Source: Lepiota brunneoincarnata (Eukaryota; Basidiomycota; Agaricomycetes; Agaricales; Agaricaceae). From it: a stretch of DNA of 64,000 bases. Where the stretch lies: positions 186,001 to 250,000 of the forward strand of contig JAEBUN010000026.1 of assembly GCA_023014365.1 (NCBI GenBank), read 5' to 3'. The position numbers and the translations under genes are program-made. Below the pieces are notes generated by a model. The model had not been told where the DNA came from and did not search any database. It worked only from the letters and a program-made list of their open reading frames with translations. Below are positions 57,307-64,000 of this stretch, piece after piece; position 1 is the stretch's first letter, and each line of letters begins with the position of its first letter.

Positions 57307-57692
57307 TGTTACCCGGGTTAGGGGTTCGCTCTTGAGTAGCACGGCGTTCGTGGCAAGATGTCTATACAGACTTGGTCTTGTCCTACTAGGCGTGACTTAG
57401 AGACGACGGAGCACTATAGTCCAGCCGGTTTAAGGGCAAAGAGGTATAGGAGGCAAGAACTGTATAACACTAAGATAAGGATACAAGGTATTGTACTGTA
57501 TCCTTATATACTTCTAAGTGTGGCTGTACTCCTACTATAATAATCCAGACCGGGGTAACTATGAGTCAGAGATAAGAGAACATGAGGCGTATACTAAGAA
57601 TAGTCCTTCTGATGTACACTACTGATAGTTTCATAGTGACATGGGAATGTGAACTAAAAATAACTGTCCTTCTGATGTGGTTTCTGATAACA
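57307..57692 (-). repeat. 5' LTR of GypE (386 bp)
   Basis: Contains TATATAAGG (about 57502-57510 on the + strand) about 30 bp before the inferred start at about 57478. Same sequence as the 3' LTR. Confidence 0.95.
57502..57510 (-). promoter_or_regulatory. TATA box of the GypE 5' LTR
   Basis: TATATAAGG on the minus strand. The inferred transcription start TTATCTTAG begins about 25-32 bases downstream, which agrees with the self-priming match. Confidence 0.65.
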
Positions 57693-57834
57693 TAATGAGT
57701 ATATAGTATCTCATAGGTATATAAGGCCTGTACAAGTAGATATTAAAGCCTTAAGCTTTAATCTTGTTAACAGTGGTCATTAGCCCTCTCTGCCTTAACT
57801 TGGCATGTTCCCTCATTATCTCATTGAGCATGAT

Positions 57835-58265
57835 TGTTAGGGCAACCTGTGGGGCTCAGGCAACTCAGGGAGCCAAAGCGACACTGCAGGGAAATCCTAA
57901 GTGATATTAGACTATGAGTTATGTACAGGACACATACCTACAGGGAAATCCTAAGAGAATAGGATGAGGAAACCCCTGCAGGCAACAACTAGGTATATAC
58001 CTAACTTATATAATCAATATAAATTGGACCAGGCTTAGCCATGATGTCTGGGTGTCACACAAGACCCAGTGTGGTTGAAACAAATGTGGGGAGTGAATAT
58101 GACAATCTAGAGTCTGTAGAAATGAGAGGGAATGAGGGAGGGTTTTATCTGGATAGTGAGGAGTGTAATTGTTTGAAAGGAGGGATATATAATGCATTGG
58201 GGGGCCCAGGGGTGTTGATAGGGTTGGTGGAGGTACTACTGGGGTGTTTGGAGTATCCCCTTACA
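57835..58265 (+). mobile_element. Solo LTR3 (431 bp)
   Basis: TGTTAGGGCAACC to CCCCTTACA with TSD ATGAT (57830-57834 and 58266-58270). Full-length match to 18332-18739. Confidence 0.93.
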
Positions 58266-58370
58266 ATGATCCACTAAGCTCTGCAAGGCCAACCGTCTCA
58301 GACACCTTGTAGAGTGATTGAAGGCTGTCTCCAGTTATCCTTGGATACAGAAGGAGCATGGATCATAACA

Positions 58371-59259
58371 TTAGATTAAAGCTTCCTTTGGACAACCTCC
58401 ATCGTACACCCTGTGGTATCGGTATGCCTTGTTGCTACCCTTCCACACTGGCAGACGATATGCTTTATTGCTATCCAAGTGCCAACCATATCTGATGACA
58501 TGCCTTGTTGCTGTCTGGTGATACACCCCCATAGAGCAGGCCACCATACCCTCTGCACCCTTGGTCAGACACACTGAAAGCATTGATAGGTCATCCACAC
58601 CTTTAAGTGTTGATTGGGATAACGCACCCATAAGCATTGTATATAGGTCATCCACACCTTCAAGCATCAATTGGGATAATGCACCCCTGTTAGGGGAAGT
58701 AAGAGCACCGGAACCAAGTTGATATTTGGGTGGCGAATACAATCGACACCCACACTACTTATATACATAGAGGCCTGCGCACAGACCGGGTAGCCAAACA
58801 CTACGTAGCTACTAGAACATAACATACGCAAACAATATACAAACAACGTCAGTCGCACGTGGGTTAGACTCGGGGACGGGGGTGGCCGAAGGCCGAGGCC
58901 GGGCTTAGGCATCGGGCATCGGCTAGAGAGGCCGAGCACGGATACCCAACCACAGACCCCTAGACGTACCTTGCGTAAGGGGGTATAGTCCCCTTACAAC
59001 CCCCAAGCATTGTTTATTCACCTTCACCCCCACCTTCACCTTCAACTTCTTCCCTCTACACCCTGTCTACAAACCAAAACAACCCCCTCGCCACCAACTA
59101 TGAAGAATCTAACAGTTCTGACTGGTCGACAACTGACTCCGAACCTGACTTCACACCCCCTCCACCACGGACCATAAAAAGAAACAAAACCTATACCCCT
59201 CACTTGTTCACCCTCTGGTTCTGCACCGTACCCTACACAACCCACCAAGAGAGTTCAAT
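58371..59259. other. Region without a recognisable gene; 54-56 bp tandem repeat
   Basis: Units at 58578-58631 and 58632-58687 share AAGCATTG..GGTCATCCACACC and TTGGGATAA(C/T)GCACCC. The start of a third unit follows the LTR2 at 58688-58998. GCCTTGTTGCTA-like phrases recur at about 58430-58520. The stretch 59004-59259 is C-rich with no supported gene. Confidence 0.5.
58688..58998 (+). mobile_element. Solo LTR2 (311 bp), well preserved
   Basis: TGTTAGGGG to CCCCTTACA, TSD ACCCC (58683-58687 and 58999-59003). It differs from the 744-1054 copy at only a handful of bases. Confidence 0.95.
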
Positions 59260-59617
59260 TGTTACCATTTTCCCCTTTTACATGCCTGTCTGTCTATTTT
59301 TGTTTTTCACATGTCACCACCTGTAGTCAGCACCCAGTTATATTTATTTATCACATGCCACTGCTCATCTATAGTTAGTTTCCCTTTGGCTTGTGATTCT
59401 CATCCGTTTACATGTGATTCTCTCTTTTGTCACATGTCGCCCATCCCAGTAGTATATATGGACCTACATAGGTATTACTTGTAATCCCTAGCTTTGTCTT
59501 ATTATACATTGTATTTGTTCCTGATCTTTGGCAATTGCCTTAGACTTGCTCACATTACCCAACAGTCTACTTGTTGTAGATTGCATTGGTCCTTGCCGAT
59601 GCCTAACCCATGTAACA
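59260..59617 (+). repeat. 5' LTR of Gyp4 copy 2 (358 bp)
   Basis: TGTTACCATTTT to ATGTAACA. TATA region AGTATATATGG at about 59451-59461. Preceded by TCAAT, the presumed TSD, which cannot be checked. Confidence 0.9.
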
Positions 59618-59618
59618 A

Positions 59619-59630
59619 AAGACAAAGCTA
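59619..59630 (+). promoter_or_regulatory. Self-priming primer-binding site of Gyp4
   Basis: AAGACAAAGCTA, 1 nt after the LTR, is exactly complementary to TAGCTTTGTCTT at 59489-59500 in the LTR, about 30 bp downstream of the TATA region. Confidence 0.85.
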
Positions 59631-59905
59631 CTTGTTGCCTCTCTTCTCTCTTCTCGCTCTTGTCTTCACTGGTCTGCACAGTACCGTTAACTGTGAGGTT
59701 TAAACAGAACCATAATCTGTTGAGGATCATTGCTTGTCTATTCAAGCATCTGACATGGTCTTCACCCTGAAGAACTCCAGCTGTTGTTCTTCTGAACCTT
59801 CACACCCCAGCATCTCTATAGGTTCTCAGATTCCTTGTTCATCTTGTTGAATGTCTTAGCGGATCTTAAATTCTTGTTGGTTCCTCTTTACCTGAAAAGA
59901 CATCA

Positions 59906-61552
59906 TTGCCCATCACAGGTAGTTACTTCAAAGCCAGGACAGACTGTCCTAACCCTAGAATTTCCCAAACCAGTTCTGGATCTCCAGGACCCTCTCAACT
60001 GTCTGTTACCCCTCGTGACGCTCCATCTACTCCTTGTCCTTCTCCTTCTTTTTGCATGCCTTCATCTTCTTCTGAATCCAAACAACCCATATATGCAACC
60101 CCACCCAAACCAGTTGACCCCACCATTCAAGTAGCAACCCAGATTATTGAACCATCACCCATTGAACTGCCTCAACTCCCCTTTGGTCTGCTAGAAGCAA
60201 CCACAAGTACAGGAGGTCCCCTACGCTTTCCTATCCAACAAATTGAACCCGGACATTATCAGCTTCCCCACACTTTACAACCGCGACCACCCTCTCCTCC
60301 CTCTGAACCCATGTCTGCAACTATGGAAGACCCACCAGCTAACCAGCCACCATCAGGACCACCCGGAGGTCCACCTGGAGGACCACCAGGACCACCTGAA
60401 CCCACCGGAAGCCTCTTTCCTCCCTGAAACTGATTGACATCACCACTGCCACAGCATCATAATGGATTCAAAGAACTAGCCTTTGAGAAACCGACACCAT
60501 TTGATGGAAACTGAAAGAACTTCCAAGAGTTCATCAACTCTGTAGCACTCTACCTCTATGGTAATGCCGACATCTACAACACTGACAACAAGAAGATCGT
60601 ATTCTTCTTATCCCTACTTAAATCTGGTGAAGCCAGCAATTGGAAAAACCAGTACTTCCAGTGGAAACAAACTTGGGGCATATTTACCCCTGGATTGTAT
60701 GAAGAACTCATTGAAGAGTTCACCAAAGCATTCTCGCCTGTCAACGTCCCTTCCCAAGCATTCCACGATCTTAACACCCTCCATCAAGGATCCCGCAATG
60801 TCGAAGATGTCATCACAGAGTTCAAAACTCTTGTCCACCATTCAGGACTTACTGAAGACCACACTCTCATAGAACAATTCCAAAATGTTATCAACTGGAA
60901 CCTTGCTTATAAAATCCTTACCGACCCAAACCCACCCAATATCATACATGAATGGTACCGCCGTGCTATCCAAATTGACCATAATTGGCGCACCGCTTCC
61001 ACAATCCTTGGACCGCACCCAGGATTCAATCGACGACCCACTCCCACTAATAACTACCGCCACCTGCACCAACCATATCAACGACTGCAACAACAATCAT
61101 CTTACACTGGACCCAACCGCCACTACCAATTCTGTCCATTGCATGATCCAAACGCTATGGATATCGACAATACGTACCTTAATAAAGGTCTTGAATATTA
61201 TCCTTCTTTTAATATCCCAGGTGATCCGCACCCTGATCATGAAGAAGCCGAAAAAGACCAACTGGATCATTTCCCCCACAATGACGACATCAATATTAAC
61301 ACTATCTTTACACCCAAAGAGAAACACGCCTATGAGAAAGGCCTGTGTTTCTGCTGCCTCAAACCCAGCCACATTTCCCACATGTGTCCTAATGTCGCTA
61401 AACTGCAACCGAAAACTGATAAAGCAACCAACATACAAAACACATCCCTCAAAATCCATTCCATCATCAAATCTATTCCCAAAACCAAAGCCGTTGAAGT
61501 CTACGAGACTTGGTCCAAAGACCTGACTATGCAACCATTCGCAAATTTTTAA
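59906..61552 (+). pseudogene. gag: gag of Gyp4 copy 2, broken
   Basis: One frame from 59906 to TAA 61550-61552 with stops at 60425-60427, shortly after, and about 60512. Order: Pro/Ser-rich N-terminus, polyproline-glycine run near 60350-60410 (GPPGGPPGGPPGPPEP), core (LAFEKPTPFDGN, NADIYNTDNKKIVFFLSLL, FHDLNTLHQGSRN), then knuckle CFCCLKPSHISHMC at about 61346-61387. It ends FANF then TAA across an AATTTTTAA run like that of GypE. The start is uncertain. Confidence 0.87.
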
Positions 61553-61659
61553 TTTGGAGGTTCTGTTCGACACCAGCCCCTCCCAGTTTCCCTCTCTCTT
61601 GTAACGTTGTAACTCTCACATCTACATCAAACAATAAATCCATATATCTTCCTTTAAAG

Positions 61660-64000
61660 GTACAGAGAACAAAAAGACATCCTGCTTATTGCCCTCCTTG
61701 ACTCTGGAGCTCAAGGAAATTTCATATCCAATGACTTTGTCACCGCACACGGCCTATGGAAGCAGGCACTTCCCCAAGCAATCAATATGCGAAATTTCAA
61801 TGGATTGAACAACTTAAACGGAATGATTACACACTACTCTACTTTCTGCATGATAATTGATGGTTGATTAACTCCCATCACCACCTACATCGCAGCAACA
61901 GGATCAAAACCCATGGTCCTTGGTTTCCTGTGGCTTAATGAAGTCAACCCAAAAATCAATTGGAAATGCTGTATGTTTCAATGGAGAAAAGAGAAGAAGT
62001 GCAACTACCACCCTGAGTACTTGGAGTACAACAACCATCTGATCGATATTGCTACCCTCACTATGGATTGATTAAACGCATTCAACCCTGATGGAAAATT
62101 TTCCTACACCCCGCATGAACCAATCTATGAACCTCTCCTCGATGAGGACTACAAAGAGTTCTCTCTAGAGTCTGAGATGTGTCAGATCATTAGTACACCC
62201 ACTGAACTCACTCATGTTGAGCTTGAGATCAACCAAACTAGTCAGGCTACAGAACTTGTGATTAAACACAGAGAAAGAAAGATTGATGACCCCACTGTCA
62301 AAGTTCCCTGCCGATTCCACCAATGGTTGAGTCATTTCAGTAAGAAAGCTGCCAAACGATTCCTGCCCCAACAATCTTACGACCACACAATCGAATTGAA
62401 ACCTGAATTTAAACCCATCACTATGAAAGCCTACAAACTTTCCCCAAATCAAGATAACGCCTTAAAAGAGTTCATTTCCAATAATTTACGCAAAGGTTAT
62501 ATCCACCCATTGAAATCCCTGATGGCATCTCCATTCTTCTTTGTCGATAAGAAGGATGGCTCACTCCACCCCTGTCAGTACTACTGCTATGTCAACAAGC
62601 ATACAGTCAAGAACACATACCAAATCCTGATGGTTACCGAGATTATGGATAAGCTCAAAGGAGCCCATATATTCTCTAAACTCAATGTCCATGCCGGATA
62701 CAACAACATTTGTATCAAGAAAGGAGATGAATGGAAAGGTGCATTTAACACCCCGCTTGGACTTTTCAAACTGACCATCATGTTCTTTGGAATGTGCAAC
62801 TCCCCCGTGACTTTCCAGGCATTTATGGACAATATCTCAGCATCCCTGATCTGTAAAGGAGGAATTGTCGTCTACATGGACAATATACTCATCTTCACCC
62901 GCGATAAGGAAGAACACAACCGCATCATGGAAGAAGTTCTTGAGTGTTTAACCCAGAATGACATTTACCTCAAAACCGAGAAATGCAAATTCTACCATGA
63001 TCATATGGAATACCTTGGTATGATTATCATGCCCAACAAAATCGAAATGGACTCCATCAAGCTAGCCGGAATCACGCAATAGCCCATACCGAAATGTACC
63101 AAAGATGTCCACAAATTTATAGGATTTTGTAACTTCTACTGGAAGTTCATCCATGGCTATTCCATTATCACCTGACCTCTTAATGCCCTCATGTCAACTA
63201 AATGACTATTTGAGTGGACCAACAAGTGCCGAGACTCATTCAATGCTTTGAAACTTCAATTTTCAAAGCAACCTGTGCTTACAATGCCCAACCAATCGAA
63301 ACCATTCGAAATCGAATGCGACACTTCAAAATATGCTACCAGAGCCATACTTTATCAAACCAACATTAATAATCAACGCCACCCCATGGCTTTTCTATTG
63401 AAAACCCTTACACCCGCTGAACGAAACTACAATATTCACAACCGCAAACTACTTGCCATAATCCATGCCCTTGGCGAATGGCGTCATTATCTGGAAGGAG
63501 GACCCTTCCCCATTAAAGTTCATACTGATCACCAGAATCTTACTTACTGGAAGAAACTGCAGGATATAAACCAACGCCAAGCCTGCTGGCATCAATTCCT
63601 CTCCCGCTTCAATCTCCAAATTGAGCATGTACCTGGTATGAAAATATGTACCTGCCGCTGACGCCCTGTCCCAACACCCCGACCATATCCCCGACAAGGA
63701 TGAAGATAACAAATCTGTAACTGTATTACCCAAATCAGTGTTCGTCAACACCGTCGACCAGGAAACTTGTGACAATATACTCCACCATGATAACTACAAC
63801 CCACATACCACCGAACAGATAACTGCTCTCATGACCCCTCTGTACACCCCTATGGATTCCCATTATTCCGTGATGCAAACCCCGAAAGGTTTAATTGTTA
63901 CCTACGAAGGAAGAACTGTTCCACTGGAAGACCTTGAACTCTGCCGACATATCATATGGAAAGTACCATAATTCCCCTACCGCAGGTGACCCCAGCATTG
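61660..64000 (+). pseudogene. pol: pol of Gyp4 copy 2 (protease, RT, RNase H, integrase start)
   Basis: Protease LLDSGAQGNFISND (about 61695-61735). The RT frame 62177-63082 has FSKLNVHAGYNN and YMDN (about 62874) in place of YMDD. A frame change comes after 63082, then RNase H (FEIECDTSKYATRA, HTDHQNLTYWKK) at 63248-63661 and the integrase N-terminal linker from 63738. Stops include TGA at about 61866, about 62069 and about 63230. The Asp-to-Asn change at the second Asp of YMDD would be expected to abolish polymerase activity. Confidence 0.88.

Larger units (their letters stand above)
49486..57692 (-). mobile_element. GypE: young full-length chromovirus
   Basis: TSD TAATG at 49481-49485 and 57693-57697. 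The two 386-bp LTRs appear identical by eye, and the LTR5 host site is recovered by removing the element. Minus-strand order: 5' LTR, primer-binding site, ORF0, gag, pol, ORF3a/ORF3b, 3' LTR. CpG dinucleotides are retained, unlike GypA-C. The only defect I found is one TGA in gag. It belongs with Tf1/sushi chromoviruses by its chromodomain and self-priming site. Confidence 0.96.
48666..58370 (+). mobile_element. LTR5 copy 2 (about 710 bp), with three nested insertions
   Basis: TGTTATGA to TCATAACA. After removing LTR6 (49009-49350), GypE (49486-57692) and LTR3 (57835-58265), each with its TSD, a continuous 710-bp LTR remains, matching copy 1 (13816-17273). Flanks TAGAG and TTAGA do not match, so no TSD is visible. 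Confidence 0.85.
59260..64000 (+). mobile_element. Gyp4 copy 2: chromovirus 5' part, runs off the window
   Basis: 5' LTR 59260-59617, self-priming site, gag, pol up to the start of integrase. It continues past the window end. Moderately decayed (stops in gag and pol, altered RT motif). It has about the same gene order as GypE, but its LTR and proteins are clearly a different family. Confidence 0.92.

Noticed and set aside
48661..58375. TSD for LTR5 copy 2
   Set aside because: TAGAG and TTAGA share letters only with an offset; not accepted as a duplication.
1..64000. tRNA or rRNA genes
   Set aside because: No cloverleaf with A/B boxes or rRNA-like stretch was recognised by eye; a tRNAscan-SE run would be decisive.

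Overview
The window is fungal, almost certainly from a transposon-rich Agaricomycete (mushroom-type basidiomycete). The evidence is Tf1/sushi-type chromoviruses, a basidiomycete-style hAT transposase, and one gene with three introns of about 51-56 nt. I name no species. No ordinary intact host gene, rRNA, tRNA or CRISPR array is visible. Nearly all 64 kb is explained as transposons inserted into transposons, and most insertions can be proved by target-site duplications (TSDs).

Layout. 1-9014: an AT-rich satellite split by chromovirus GypA (562-9009, TSD GTTAT). 9289-12974: 3' half of a second chromovirus family (Gyp4). 13107-19079: gag of a third gypsy family, cut by a solo LTR (LTR5) that carries an ORF-in-LTR, a 2-kb half-LINE and a Harbinger MITE with a further solo LTR inside, then by an LTR2 with an LTR3 inside it. 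19080-25510: GypB, internally deleted, with non-matching flanks. 25511-31451: inverted fragments of a fourth gypsy family (GypF) enclosing an intron-containing gene. 31554-33372: a foldback element. 34566-43057: a copia fragment split by GypC (35097-42360, TSD GATTC). 43444-46437: a dead hAT transposase. 46630-48582: a solo LTR holding an intact Tc1/mariner element. 48666-58370: a second LTR5 holding LTR6, the nearly intact GypE (49486-57692, minus strand, TSD TAATG) and LTR3. 59260-64000: the 5' part of a Gyp4 element that runs off the window.

The best candidate for undescribed biology is the GypA/B/C/E chromovirus family, read from GypE, which has identical 386-bp LTRs. In transcript order it has: a promoter and self-priming site in which the first bases of the RNA match the primer-binding site; about 1.17 kb of leader plus 5' gag with no ATG at all on the sense strand (16 on the other strand); a leader reading frame with two hydrophobic segments (ORF0), separated from gag by one in-frame TAG kept in three copies; gag; pol in the -1 frame, entered at a T-run on the gag stop; and an extra ORF3 after the chromodomain, starting 2 nt past the pol stop and carrying three tandem zinc knuckles. 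ORF3 is also recognisable in Gyp4, so it is older than either family.

Older copies (GypA, B, C and the 9-13 kb Gyp4) are full of CGA-to-TGA stops and CpG loss, consistent with methylation/RIP-like CpG decay. GypE keeps its CpGs and the Tc1 transposase reads through, so these are the youngest insertions.
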